This document shows positions 1 to 8,824 of a stretch of DNA of 64,000 bases, piece after piece. The DNA comes from Verrucomicrobiaceae bacterium (GTDB lineage Bacteria > Verrucomicrobiota > Verrucomicrobiia > Verrucomicrobiales > Verrucomicrobiaceae). The notes below the pieces were generated by a model, which was not told the DNA's origin, did no database searches, and saw only the letters and a program-made list of their open reading frames with translations. The position numbers were made by a program, and so were the translations under genes. How positions within the stretch are numbered: the first letter of the stretch is position 1; every line of letters begins with the position of its first letter. The stretch covers positions 29,406 to 93,405 of the forward strand of contig CANNQP010000014.1 in assembly GCA_947507875.1 (NCBI GenBank), written 5' to 3'.

Positions 1-918
1 CAGGGGCGGCAAAACAATCAGCAAGGAGAAGTCGCTGCGGTCCAGGTGATACCAATCTTTGATCACGCTGGGCATGAAAAGCTCCATGCTATGGCTACAG
101 GTTGTGATGCAAAAATAAGCCGCGCAAAGTAGCAAAACCTTGGGATGCGAGAACGCTTCCATGAGTGTCATGCGCTTACCTTTGGATTTGTGCTGCCGTT
201 CGGCTTCCAGTTCAGACTCCAGGGCTTCGGCTTCCTCTTGGGTCAGCCATTTGGCCTGTTTTGGACGATCTGTGAGCAGCCAGAGTACTCCTACCCCGAG
301 GATGATCGCTGGCAGAGCCCAGATGATGTAAACCCACTGCCAGCCAAGAAGTCCCAGCAGTTTCGGATGCACAATAGTCTCACCCGATTTCATGACTTCG
401 GTAGTGCCGAACTTCAAGAACCAATTCGAGATTGGGCTCAGCATTTGAGCGAATGGAGTGGCTACCAAGAAGTAAGACAACGCCTTCGCACGGTCTTGTG
501 AGGTAAACCAATGGGTCAGATAAACAATGACACCAGGAAAGAAACCCGCCTCCGCTAGCCCGAGCAAAAAACGCACGGTGTAAAACTGAGTGGGTGTGGT
601 GACAAATGCCGTCAACGCTGCCATCAGACCCCAGCTAACCATGATGCGGCAGATCCACTTGCGAGCGCTCCAGCGCTCCACCATCAGGGATCCTGGTACC
701 TCGAGCAAAAAGTAGCCGATGAAAAAGACGGTCGTGCCAAAACCAAAAACTTGTTCCGTGAAATCTGGCATATCAACCTTCATGGTCAGCTTGGCGATCG
801 CCACATTGACCCGATCCACGTAGGCGATCATGTAGCTGACAAACAGAACTGGCAGCAGGCGCAAGAATGCCTTTCGTCTCGCTCGGTTGAGTGGGGAAGG
901 TGGATCTGAAGTGGGCAT
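1..918 (-). CDS. MFS transporter, ACS-type anion symporter (3' end cut by window)
   Basis: Reading leftwards from an ATG at 918, the frame stays open to the window edge, giving 306 residues. The protein has a short polar N-terminus and then successive hydrophobic segments. The first helix ends in a YVDRVNVAIA motif, as in the anion:cation symporter family of the major facilitator superfamily (hexuronate, galactonate and phthalate carriers). Further family-like motifs are GYFLLEVPG and GLAEAGFFPG. It should move a small organic acid or sugar acid across the inner membrane. The substrate cannot be read from the sequence. It lies 74 bp downstream of the AlgX-like gene on the same strand. The remaining C-terminal helices are outside the window. 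Confidence 0.9.
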   Translation of the reverse strand, partial: MPTSDPPSPLNRARRKAFLRLLPVLFVSYMIAYVDRVNVAIAKLTMKVDMPDFTEQVFGFGTTVFFIGYFLLEVPGSLMVERWSARKWICRIMVSWGLMAALTAFVTTPTQFYTVRFLLGLAEAGFFPGVIVYLTHWFTSQDRAKALSYFLVATPFAQMLSPISNWFLKFGTTEVMKSGETIVHPKLLGLLGWQWVYIIWALPAIILGVGVLWLLTDRPKQAKWLTQEEAEALESELEAERQHKSKGKRMTLMEAFSHPKVLLLCAAYFCITTCSHSMELFMPSVIKDWYHLDRSDFSLLIVLPPL

Positions 919-992
919 GTTGGAAATAAAGTCGATGAGGCTATCCGTTGGACGCAGGAAGGCCAGACAATACGCAAGGCAGGAATGCCTCT

Positions 993-2732
993 TCAAAGAT
1001 CATCCGCCTCGATCAGCAGGATGAGAAGCTTTTTTCCCACGGCTTTTTTTTGTAGTGAATCCAGGTCGGTCTCTGAAGCCACGCTGACACTTCGACCTAA
1101 CAACACGGCCAGTTGTGTGGCAAAGCCGCTATGCTGGGGTTCGCCAGCGTCATTGCCAAAGCTCAGCTCAGCCTTTTCGAAAACATCCAAGGCTTCCCCC
1201 CCCGCGATGAGGACCGGTGAATTGGCATCGGGTATCAGGCCTTTGATCGATACCAATTGTGCGGTTTCCGTGCCGAAGAGGTGGGCTGGATAGAGGGGCA
1301 AAAGCTCATAAGCCAAGTCTCCCGCCGTCTCCCGTTCCAGAATCGTAGCACTGATGAGAGGGGTTTCTTGACCACAGAGGTTGACGTGTTGTTGTCGGAC
1401 GTGCTTGGCCGTCATAGAGGCCACTTCTTTCATGGTCTCAAAGGTCCAGTGGCTGTCACTGGCATAGTAAGTGGGGCGTTTGTTTTTTCCATCCCAAAGC
1501 AGCTTGGCTGGATCGAGCACGGTGGCTCCCGCTTGGGCCAACTGATCCAGTTTAGGCTTCAGGCCGAGCGGCTGGGCTGCCGTGAAGTACTCGGCGCGCA
1601 AAAACTGTTCAGGATGCATCGCTAACTTGGCTGGCAAGGGAATCAAGGTCACCTGTGTTCCAGCTTTTTCCTGGGTTTTGACCCAATCGGGAAGTTGGTC
1701 TCCCAGCCTGGGACTCATTCGTTGTTGAGTGCGAACATTGAGCTCCTCTTGATCAAACAACCAGCCGTCGTAGCCTTGATGGACGCATGAATTTCCTTCG
1801 CCCCAAAAGTAACTGACCGGCCATTGAATGCATTGGCGTAGAGCATCAGGCGTGGCTTCATTTTGCCTAAAGCTAAACAAGACGGATAGTCCGGCGATGA
1901 TGATGCCGATCACTTTCCAGGTCTTGACGGGCAGCGCCAGCAACCCGTTCAGTCTGGGTAGCGCCAAGACGCTGAGCATGGCCAATGCAATGTGAGTTTG
2001 CAGCCAGGGAGTGGTTAGCCTTTTCTCCAAGAACAAAGAGTACAAGCTCGGTTCCTGGCTTTGGAACATCAAGTGGAGATGAAACAGCGCACTGTTCCAA
2101 TTCGGCGAGACAAGAAGCACTTGGCTTACCACCAGCAGGACTAGATTGCATGCCACTTGAATCGGAAGTGGCAAAGGTGCCCACAGGCTTTTGCCTCGAA
2201 GCGATTCGAGATAGATCCAGAGGACGTGAGTGACGATCCAAACGCCAGCCCCTGCCCAGGAGCCGCGGCTGAGCAGACTCAATGCCGCGATGAACAGCAG
2301 GCAGGGAAGGTGCTGCCAAGGAGAAGGAAAAAGGGAGGACTCAAAAGCTGGTAGCCATCGACTCCAGAGGTTGCGGAATGAGCTACTGCGAGCTGGAGTT
2401 TGGTGCATTTCCTGAGTGGACAGGCCCAAAAGGCCACGCACGCCTATGATCATGTCAAACGCGCCGGTGGTGATCAAAAAGAGTTGGAGGGTTCGGATGA
2501 TGCAAATCAACCAAACCGCTTTGGCGCTCATGGCGGCAGGCTCTGCTCCTTGCACGAGATCGATAGGCCATTGAAGCGGAATAGCCAAAAGGCATATTTT
2601 GCCGATTCCATAGCCGACTCTAGCCCAAGAGTGAAAAGCGCTGATCTTGCCTGAATCAGATCGCTGAGCTAACAGGATGGCCAACCCAAAAAGTAGCACA
2701 AGTGCAGGCATTAAGGACTGTTGGTGTGGCAT
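993..2732 (-). CDS. MBOAT-like / AlgX-AlgJ-like fusion membrane protein with degenerate active sites
   Basis: 579 residues. Residues 1-300 form many hydrophobic segments. A stretch at 92-170 follows the AlgI/MBOAT pattern: FDMIIGVRGLLG like the AlgI 'sdMAiGlarllGf' segment, NLWSRWLP where AlgI has FWRRWH, and RGSWAGAG where AlgI has GLWHGA. Both usual histidines are replaced (Leu, Ala). The C-terminal half is AlgX/AlgJ-like: GYDGWLF near 320 and DSHWT near 426, the Asp-His pair of SGNH O-acetyltransferases. The GDSF nucleophile segment reads AGGEAL near 510. About 140 N-terminal residues of a normal MBOAT are missing. O-acylation of an exported polysaccharide is the family role, but this copy may be non-catalytic. 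A second start lies at 2711. No linked alginate-type acetylation genes are visible. Confidence 0.7.
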   Translation of the reverse strand: MPHQQSLMPALVLLFGLAILLAQRSDSGKISAFHSWARVGYGIGKICLLAIPLQWPIDLVQGAEPAAMSAKAVWLICIIRTLQLFLITTGAFDMIIGVRGLLGLSTQEMHQTPARSSSFRNLWSRWLPAFESSLFPSPWQHLPCLLFIAALSLLSRGSWAGAGVWIVTHVLWIYLESLRGKSLWAPLPLPIQVACNLVLLVVSQVLLVSPNWNSALFHLHLMFQSQEPSLYSLFLEKRLTTPWLQTHIALAMLSVLALPRLNGLLALPVKTWKVIGIIIAGLSVLFSFRQNEATPDALRQCIQWPVSYFWGEGNSCVHQGYDGWLFDQEELNVRTQQRMSPRLGDQLPDWVKTQEKAGTQVTLIPLPAKLAMHPEQFLRAEYFTAAQPLGLKPKLDQLAQAGATVLDPAKLLWDGKNKRPTYYASDSHWTFETMKEVASMTAKHVRQQHVNLCGQETPLISATILERETAGDLAYELLPLYPAHLFGTETAQLVSIKGLIPDANSPVLIAGGEALDVFEKAELSFGNDAGEPQHSGFATQLAVLLGRSVSVASETDLDSLQKKAVGKKLLILLIEADDL

Positions 2733-2869
2733 GGGGGGGGAAGTTACTGCATCCGGAGGGAGGGTGATACTCCCTATGAGGTACCATCTGTCAAACGCCC
2801 ATGCCGAAAGCTAGCTCTCGTTTGGGTATCAGTGTTTGCATCCGTAAAACTCCGGCCTAGCCTCTTCAC

Positions 2870-4276
2870 ATGAAGTTTATTTGGCTAGGTTTTCTCATCG
2901 CCATCATTCTGGAGGTGCATGCTTTTGGCATGCAGGCAGCTTCGGCTTTGCCGGAGAAACTACCCGCTGAAGCCGCCCCGGTTGTTTCCTCTAAACCTTT
3001 GCCTGTTTCCATGGTTTCGAGCCAGGCAAATCCTTCCTCCACGGCCACTGGCTCAGAAAAAGAGCCCTCGTATGGGGAATTGAGTTCACTCGGTCAGTTG
3101 CCTGATTGGAAAAAATTGGAGCGCTATGCCAAGCAATTGACCAGGGTGGAATTCGAAAAAGCCTGGCAAGACATTTATTCGGAAACGAACGGCTTGCCGC
3201 CACCATGGCACGTCGTTGATGAGATGCTCATGGTGCCTACACAGGGGAAAGAGGCCGAGCCTTTGAAGTTGGCTTTTCGAAATCCGAACGAAGATGCTCG
3301 CGATATTCAAACAACCTGGAGGCGTGCTGCCTCTTTGCCTCCTTTGGCAGGGCGTCCGGTCTTGAGCGATCTCCGCATCAGTCTAGATCCAGGGCACCTC
3401 GGTGGCTCTTGGGCTCAGATTGAAGAACGTTTCCTTAGTTTCAAAGACGGGGAGAAGGTTTGTGAGGGCGATTTGACTTTGATGGTAGCCAAGATCTTGT
3501 CGGAACGATTGAAGGCCTTGGGGGCGATCGTCTCCATGGTGCGAGATCAACCCGAGCCGGTAACGGAATTAAGACCCAAAGATTTTGAACAAACTGCACG
3601 TGATCTGCTCACCAAGTCTGGCTTTTCTAACGCCCAAATGACCTACGCAGGGCTATCGGGCGATTCAAAACTACTGACGGTGCAGTGGCAGAGTGAAAAG
3701 CTGTTTTACCGCGTCAGTGAAATTCATGCACGCGGCACAAAGGTCAATGAGGAGCTGAAACCTGATCTCGTTCTCTGCCTTCATCTGAACGCTGAATCCT
3801 GGGGGAATTCAACCGCGCCTCAATTCTCACCTTTAAATCATCTCCATGTGTTGGTGAATGGATGTTATTCAAGGGATGAGCTATTGCAGCAAGATGTGAG
3901 GCATGAGATGCTAATGAGGCTCTTCTCTCGAATTCATGAAGAAGAATTGCCCTTGGCAGTCTCGGTCGGTGAAGCTCTCGCTCGGCATACGAAGTTGCCT
4001 GCCTATGTTTACACGACTTCCAAGGCTCGACGTGTGACAGAAAGTCAATATGTCTATGCACGCAATCTGCTGGCCAATCGACTCTATCAATGTCCTGTCG
4101 TTTATCTGGAGCCATTTGTCATGAATCATGAAGAAACTTACCGCCGGCTGCTACTCGGTCACTATCTAGGTCGAACCCTGCTAGACGGGAAATTAGTCAC
4201 GAGTGCTCTCGAAGACTACGTGCGAGGTGTGACAGACGGTCTGACGGACTATTACCGGAGGAATCGTCAGCCATGA
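2870..4276 (+). CDS. Exported N-acetylmuramoyl-L-alanine amidase-like protein
   Basis: 468 residues with an N-terminal signal peptide and a Ser/Pro/Ala-rich linker to about residue 65. The catalytic region resembles Amidase_3: ISLDPGHLGG (first zinc His), a Glu in the following EGDLTLMVAKIL helix, LVLCLHLNA (second His, cf. SIHxNA) and VVYLEPFVMNHEE near the end (possible catalytic Glu). These enzymes cut the MurNAc-L-Ala bond of peptidoglycan in the periplasm. An insertion sits between the first and second metal motifs, and the N-terminal 150 residues match no domain I know. The stop overlaps the start of the next gene (ATGA), so the two are probably co-translated. Amidase-type hydrolase is likely; exact substrate is uncertain. 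Confidence 0.8.
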   Translation: MKFIWLGFLIAIILEVHAFGMQAASALPEKLPAEAAPVVSSKPLPVSMVSSQANPSSTATGSEKEPSYGELSSLGQLPDWKKLERYAKQLTRVEFEKAWQDIYSETNGLPPPWHVVDEMLMVPTQGKEAEPLKLAFRNPNEDARDIQTTWRRAASLPPLAGRPVLSDLRISLDPGHLGGSWAQIEERFLSFKDGEKVCEGDLTLMVAKILSERLKALGAIVSMVRDQPEPVTELRPKDFEQTARDLLTKSGFSNAQMTYAGLSGDSKLLTVQWQSEKLFYRVSEIHARGTKVNEELKPDLVLCLHLNAESWGNSTAPQFSPLNHLHVLVNGCYSRDELLQQDVRHEMLMRLFSRIHEEELPLAVSVGEALARHTKLPAYVYTTSKARRVTESQYVYARNLLANRLYQCPVVYLEPFVMNHEETYRRLLLGHYLGRTLLDGKLVTSALEDYVRGVTDGLTDYYRRNRQP

Positions 4277-5730
4277 GCATGATCCTCGTCATAGGTTGCG
4301 GTTTTGTTGGTGAAAAAGCCGCTGAGCTTTTTCATGCTCAAGGTCATGATGTAGTCGGCACGACGCACAGCGAGGTCTCTGCTTGGCGGATCGGTGCGGC
4401 TCATGGTTGGCGTGTTATGCCGTGTGATGTGAGCCGAGTGGATTCGGTACAAGCACTGCGTGATTCGATTGGCCCCGTTGATGCCGTCATCCACTGCGCC
4501 AGCTCAGGACGTGGTGGTGTTGAAATGTATGAGAAAGTGTATCTCAATGGCATGAAGCATCTGGCGAGTGTTTTTCCAGAGGCTTGGCTTCTCTACACCA
4601 GCAGCACCAGTGTTTACTCGCAGATGGATGGCAGTACGGTCGATGAGACAACCCCAGCTGATCCAGATCGAGAGACGGGTAGACTCCTGCGTGCGGCGGA
4701 GGAGGTGGCGTTGCAGCGTGGTGGAGCTGTCGCGAGACTGGCTGGAATCTATGGTCCTGGCCGTTCTTTCTTGCTGAAGAATTTGCTCGAGGGAAAAAGT
4801 GCCATTGAAGTTTGTGAGTCCGCACCTGTGGGTCGGTTAATCAATCAGATCCATGTGGAGGATGCGGCTGGGGCTCTTGTCCATCTCGTCACCAAACGAT
4901 TGGCTGGCATTTGGAATATTGTGGATGATGCGCAGTTGACTCAGCGAGTTTGTCTTGAGCGGCTGGCCACCTTGTTTGGCGTTCCAATCCCAGACGTGCG
5001 CGCACCTGATGCTGCCCGTAAAAGAGGGTGGAGCCACAAGCATGTCTCGAATCAAAAACTGCGGGATTCAGGCTGGTCACCCATGTATCCTGATTACTTC
5101 ACGGCTCTGCAAAATGATGTCGCTTTGGTAAGTTCGATCTTCGCAGAGGTCGATGCTTCGGGGGAGACGCCCTTGCCAAGGAGTGAGAACATTGTGCTTA
5201 TGGGGCTAATGGGATGTGGCAAATCGAGTGTGGGACGCATCACCGCTAGGTTGTTAGGATTTCAATTCATTGATACCGATCACCTGATCAGTGATGCTGC
5301 CGGGTGCACCATTCCGGAGATCTTCGCCAAGGAAGGGGAGCAAGGCTTTCGTCAGCGTGAGAGCGCTGTTTTGCGTTCGTTGATCGGGACGCGTCATGCG
5401 GTCATTGCGACGGGCGGTGGAATCATCACACGGTCGGTGAACTTACCTTTGCTGAAGCATCTGGGTTTTATCACTTGGCTGGAGGCCAATGTTGATTTGC
5501 TAGTGAGGCGTACATCCGGCAACAACGATCGCCCTTTGCTGAGAGGCGAGGAGCCTCCAAAGCAGAAACTTGAGAGTCTTTTGCTTCAGCGTGGGCCGAT
5601 TTATCAATCGATGGCAGATCTTCGTATTCAAACGGATGAGCTGACTCAGGAAGAAAGTGCCTACGGCGTTGCCGAGAGCGCGCGGATTTTTTTTGCTAAG
5701 CGGCGAAGTGACGTTGGCACGGTGGATTGA
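4273..5730 (+). CDS. Fusion: SDR epimerase/dehydratase-like domain + shikimate kinase
   Basis: 485 residues. Residues 1-290 are an extended-SDR domain like YeeZ, with GCGFVG at 8-13 as NAD(P)-binding loop, SSTSVYS in the active-site strand and GIYGPGR. A classic YxxxK is not evident. From about residue 305 a complete shikimate kinase follows: Walker A GLMGCGKSSVG, DTD for Mg/shikimate, FRQRE, ATGGGI and the RPLL lid motif. The kinase converts shikimate to shikimate 3-phosphate in aromatic amino acid synthesis in the cytoplasm. What the SDR part does is unknown. I see no frameshift or internal start with a clear ribosome site at the junction, so one polypeptide is likely. It overlaps the upstream amidase by 4 bases. 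Confidence 0.88.
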   Translation: MSMILVIGCGFVGEKAAELFHAQGHDVVGTTHSEVSAWRIGAAHGWRVMPCDVSRVDSVQALRDSIGPVDAVIHCASSGRGGVEMYEKVYLNGMKHLASVFPEAWLLYTSSTSVYSQMDGSTVDETTPADPDRETGRLLRAAEEVALQRGGAVARLAGIYGPGRSFLLKNLLEGKSAIEVCESAPVGRLINQIHVEDAAGALVHLVTKRLAGIWNIVDDAQLTQRVCLERLATLFGVPIPDVRAPDAARKRGWSHKHVSNQKLRDSGWSPMYPDYFTALQNDVALVSSIFAEVDASGETPLPRSENIVLMGLMGCGKSSVGRITARLLGFQFIDTDHLISDAAGCTIPEIFAKEGEQGFRQRESAVLRSLIGTRHAVIATGGGIITRSVNLPLLKHLGFITWLEANVDLLVRRTSGNNDRPLLRGEEPPKQKLESLLLQRGPIYQSMADLRIQTDELTQEESAYGVAESARIFFAKRRSDVGTVD

Positions 5731-5877
5731 TCCTTCTTGGCTTACTTTGAGTTGGATCCTGATGATTTGACATCATGCCTTGGTGCCATTTAGGCTTGTT
5801 GCCTTGAGTCAAAGTCTTAGTGAATTGAGGCTCGACACTTACGTTAAGAATGCATTTAGTTTTCGCGATTTTTTCTT

Positions 5878-6975
5878 ATGAGGCAGTATGATCTAATTGA
5901 GTACCTTGCCATGGCCATGCAGGCCGGGGCTTCTGATGTACACCTGTCGCCGGGAGCCCCACCGACCATGAGGCTTCATGGTCGGATGACGCCAGTCACG
6001 GATGAGGTTCTGGATGCGGTGGACGTTCGTGAACTCGTGCTCGGGGGGTTGAAAGATACCCAAAGGGCGAAGCTTGAGCAGGAATGGGAACTGGACTTTG
6101 CGATCGAGGTCGAAAACCTGGGGCGTTTCCGTGGCAATGCCTGTTTTTGCATGGGGCGAATTGAGGGCAATTTTCGCTATATCCCGGATTCCATTCCCGA
6201 ATTGGCTCAACTCGGTCACGGACCTACGGTGGAAAAGCTGTGCGAGCTTCGTGATGGGCTGATCCTCATCACAGGCGTCAGCAACAGTGGCAAAACTACG
6301 ACTTTGTGTAGCATGACCCAGCAGATTGCGGCAGCGCGATCTTGCAACATTGTTACCATCGAAGATCCCATCGAATTTGTCTTTAAACATGGCCAAAGCC
6401 TGATCCGCCAACGGCAGGTCGGATTTGATACCCATGAGTTCGCGCGTGCGATGAAGAGCGCTCTGCGGCAAGACGTGAATGTCATCACCGTCAGTGAACT
6501 CAGAGACTTGGAGACTATGCGCACCGCGCTCACTGCGGCGGAGACGGGCCATCTAGTCATCAGCACGCTCCATACCACCGATGTGCCCGCGACGATCACA
6601 CGCATTCTTGATAGTTATCCGCGCGATCAGCAGGATTACGTCGCCTCACAGCTCAGTCACTGCCTTCGAGGTGTCGTTTGCCAGCACCTCATCCGGCGCG
6701 CAGATGGAGAGGGTCGTGTGATGGCTTCCGAAGTCATGGTGATCAATAATGCCATCGCGGGTTGCATTCGTGATCAGCGCATTCAGCAGTTGCCTAGCTT
6801 GATTCAGATTGGTGGGCGAGATGGCATGCATACAATTGATGACAGTTTGCTTCATCTGCTCAGCTATGATTTCATTACCCTAGAAGATGCCAAGGCTCAT
6901 TGCCGCGATTTCAGCTTCATTCAGATGGGCTATGAAAGATTGCAACGCGAGCGTGATTCAGGTCGCAAACGCTAA
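5878..6975 (+). CDS. pilT: PilT-family type IV pilus retraction ATPase
   Basis: 365 residues. The N-terminal PAS-like region begins with GASDVHLSPG, typical of PilT. The ATPase core has a Walker A loop GVSNSGKTTT (usually GPTGSGKSTT), an Asp box, Walker B region ITVSELRDLETM (usually VGEMRDLET) and AAETGHLVISTLHT. The catalytic Glu is kept although both loops differ from the consensus. The hexamer powers pilus retraction and twitching at the inner-membrane base. The partner assembly ATPase (PilB/GspE-like) lies 6 kb downstream. FolB follows after 15 bp, so the two probably share a transcript. PilT rather than PilU is a guess from length and sequence. Confidence 0.88.
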   Translation: MRQYDLIEYLAMAMQAGASDVHLSPGAPPTMRLHGRMTPVTDEVLDAVDVRELVLGGLKDTQRAKLEQEWELDFAIEVENLGRFRGNACFCMGRIEGNFRYIPDSIPELAQLGHGPTVEKLCELRDGLILITGVSNSGKTTTLCSMTQQIAAARSCNIVTIEDPIEFVFKHGQSLIRQRQVGFDTHEFARAMKSALRQDVNVITVSELRDLETMRTALTAAETGHLVISTLHTTDVPATITRILDSYPRDQQDYVASQLSHCLRGVVCQHLIRRADGEGRVMASEVMVINNAIAGCIRDQRIQQLPSLIQIGGRDGMHTIDDSLLHLLSYDFITLEDAKAHCRDFSFIQMGYERLQRERDSGRKR

Positions 6976-6990
6976 CTTTTTCTCTAACTT

Positions 6991-7359
6991 GTGAATTACG
7001 ACCAAATTTTTTTACGTGGATTAGATCTGCCGACACAAATAGGTGTTCCAGATGAAGAGCGTGCTTGTTGGCAAACGCTACAGGCTGATGTGGTGATGGA
7101 TGTGGCGCCACGATTCGAGTGCATGCACGATCAGCTTTCTGCCACGATTGATTACGCAGCCGTAGCAATACGATTGAAAGCACTTGCTGTGGAGAAGCCA
7201 AGGCAATTGATTGAAACGCTGGCTTCGGAAATGTGTGCCTGTGTTCTCCAAGAGTTCAACGCCGTGAAGGTGCGGGTCGAATTGCGAAAAAAGATCTTGC
7301 CGGGCTGTGATCACGTGGCGGTGGCCCTGACAAGAGGACGCGACAAAAATCCGATGTGA
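6991..7359 (+). CDS. folB: Dihydroneopterin aldolase
   Basis: 122 residues starting at a GTG. The pattern fits FolB: DQIFLRGLDLPTQIGVPDEER at the start (the usual 'i.l..l...~iGv...Er' with the conserved Glu), TIDYAAVA in the middle, and IETLASEMCACVL with the conserved Glu near 74. The enzyme converts 7,8-dihydroneopterin to 6-hydroxymethyl-dihydropterin in folate synthesis, as a cytoplasmic octamer. It lies 15 bp after the PilT gene and its stop is 47 bp before the chosen start of the PurC-like gene. Other folate genes are not in the window. Confidence 0.88.
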   Translation: MNYDQIFLRGLDLPTQIGVPDEERACWQTLQADVVMDVAPRFECMHDQLSATIDYAAVAIRLKALAVEKPRQLIETLASEMCACVLQEFNAVKVRVELRKKILPGCDHVAVALTRGRDKNPM

Positions 7360-7406
7360 GATTTGCTTTCTGTCCCTTTTCTCTCCAGCCTCTCGCTATT
7401 GTCTTC

Positions 7407-8711
7407 ATGTCTTCCGATCTTCCCTCTCAGCTACCCCTTCAGTCTCTTGGTGAGCCCATTTATCGTGGGTCTGTTCAGAATCTGTATGTTGTTCCAGATC
7501 ATCCCAATTATATAGTTTGCGAGACCACCGAAGCGGGGTCGGTTTTTGACGTGGGTAGCATCTTCAGGATAGACGGCAATGACCTGAATCGCGCGATTTT
7601 TCGCCATGCCATGTATGGTCGTCTGGCGAACCCCCAGACTTGGAAGCGAGTTGAGTCAGCCTTGCTCAAGACCAGCACACTAGGGGAAACCTGGCGTTCA
7701 CAGCTCATGGATGGCACGCTTGAGGCTATGTTGGAATCAGGAGCACAGACACACCATGTGGGTATGTTGGATTCGGTTACAGGTGAGCTACATTCTTCGG
7801 GCATGCCTCTTCATCCGAGCTGCTACAATGTTGTGCGCCGATTTCCGGTCATGAAGCCTCCTCAGCGCAATGTGATGGGGAATTTTGTATTTGATTACGC
7901 CCAGTTTCATCAGAGCGGAACATACGTTGTCCCGCTGGAATACATCGTGCGCTTCGGGGTGACCAGTGGGAGCTCGATCCTACGCAAGTATGAGGCTTTG
8001 GGAGAAAAAGAGCGTCGCTCTTATGAGCTAGAGCTTGGACTCAATGGTCCGATGTCTGCATGGCAGATGCTAGATCGCCCCATCTATGATCTGACCAGTA
8101 AGTATGAGCCTGAAGATCGCCCTGTGACGAAGCAGGAAGCTCTGCTAATGTCGGGCCTAAGCTCGCAGTCGTTCCTGAGCACAATCAAGATGGCTTTGCT
8201 GGGCGCCTGGGCAGTGCGGGAGTTGCTAGAGGAAATCGGTCTTCAACTGTGGGATCTCAAATGGGAATTCGCTGTCGATGGTGATGATCTCTTCTTTGTT
8301 GATACCATTGATGCGGACAGTTTCCGCGCCACAGGGACGGTCGAGGTGGAGGGGCGCCGATTGATCATTCATTACAACAAGCAGGCTATGCGTGACTACT
8401 ATCGCGTCATCTGCGCGGATTGGTACGCTGGTGTGAATGCTGCCAAGCAGGAGGCTGCTAAGACAGGGCTGCCCTTCAAAGAAGTGCTAAGGTCTGGTCA
8501 AGTCGCAGGCAAGTATCCGCAGACTCCAGAAGTGGCTCCTGAGTTCCTCACGCTTCAGGCCAAAAAAACCGCTTTGATCAAGCAGCATGTCCTTGGTGAA
8601 ATGCAGGCTGATGCCTTGCGTCTTTCTTTGGAGCAAGCAGGGAAGGAAGAAGCGGAGTTTTATCGTGGCCAAGGTAAACTGGATGAATTGCTCACGCTAA
8701 ATGGTCTTTGA
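7407..8711 (+). CDS. Divergent, extra-long SAICAR synthase-like protein (PurC family)
   Basis: 434 residues from the ATG at 7407; an in-frame GTG at 7356 overlaps the folB stop and is less likely. The order of motifs is that of PurC: YRGSVQNLYVV in place of the ATP-binding 'GK.K.vYe', SVFDVGSIFRIDG, a VRFGVTSGSSILRKY segment like 'vvRn..aGSl.kry', and a late DLKWEFAVDG...DTIDADSFR like 'd.K.EFG...DEi.tPDs.R'. PurC joins aspartate to CAIR in purine synthesis. This protein is much longer than usual (about 240-300), with a C-terminal helical extension. The usual ATP-loop Lys and the DE pair differ, so activity is uncertain. Confidence 0.72.
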   Translation: MSSDLPSQLPLQSLGEPIYRGSVQNLYVVPDHPNYIVCETTEAGSVFDVGSIFRIDGNDLNRAIFRHAMYGRLANPQTWKRVESALLKTSTLGETWRSQLMDGTLEAMLESGAQTHHVGMLDSVTGELHSSGMPLHPSCYNVVRRFPVMKPPQRNVMGNFVFDYAQFHQSGTYVVPLEYIVRFGVTSGSSILRKYEALGEKERRSYELELGLNGPMSAWQMLDRPIYDLTSKYEPEDRPVTKQEALLMSGLSSQSFLSTIKMALLGAWAVRELLEEIGLQLWDLKWEFAVDGDDLFFVDTIDADSFRATGTVEVEGRRLIIHYNKQAMRDYYRVICADWYAGVNAAKQEAAKTGLPFKEVLRSGQVAGKYPQTPEVAPEFLTLQAKKTALIKQHVLGEMQADALRLSLEQAGKEEAEFYRGQGKLDELLTLNGL

Positions 8712-8824
8712 GTGCTAGCCTCGTCTGCTTTTCGATGGAGTATGGAAGGTGAAAAATGGAGGATCAGGGCGTGGGCTGGCTTTTCTGCCCAACTTGTTTT
8801 GTATGTCTTTTTTGCCTTAATGTC

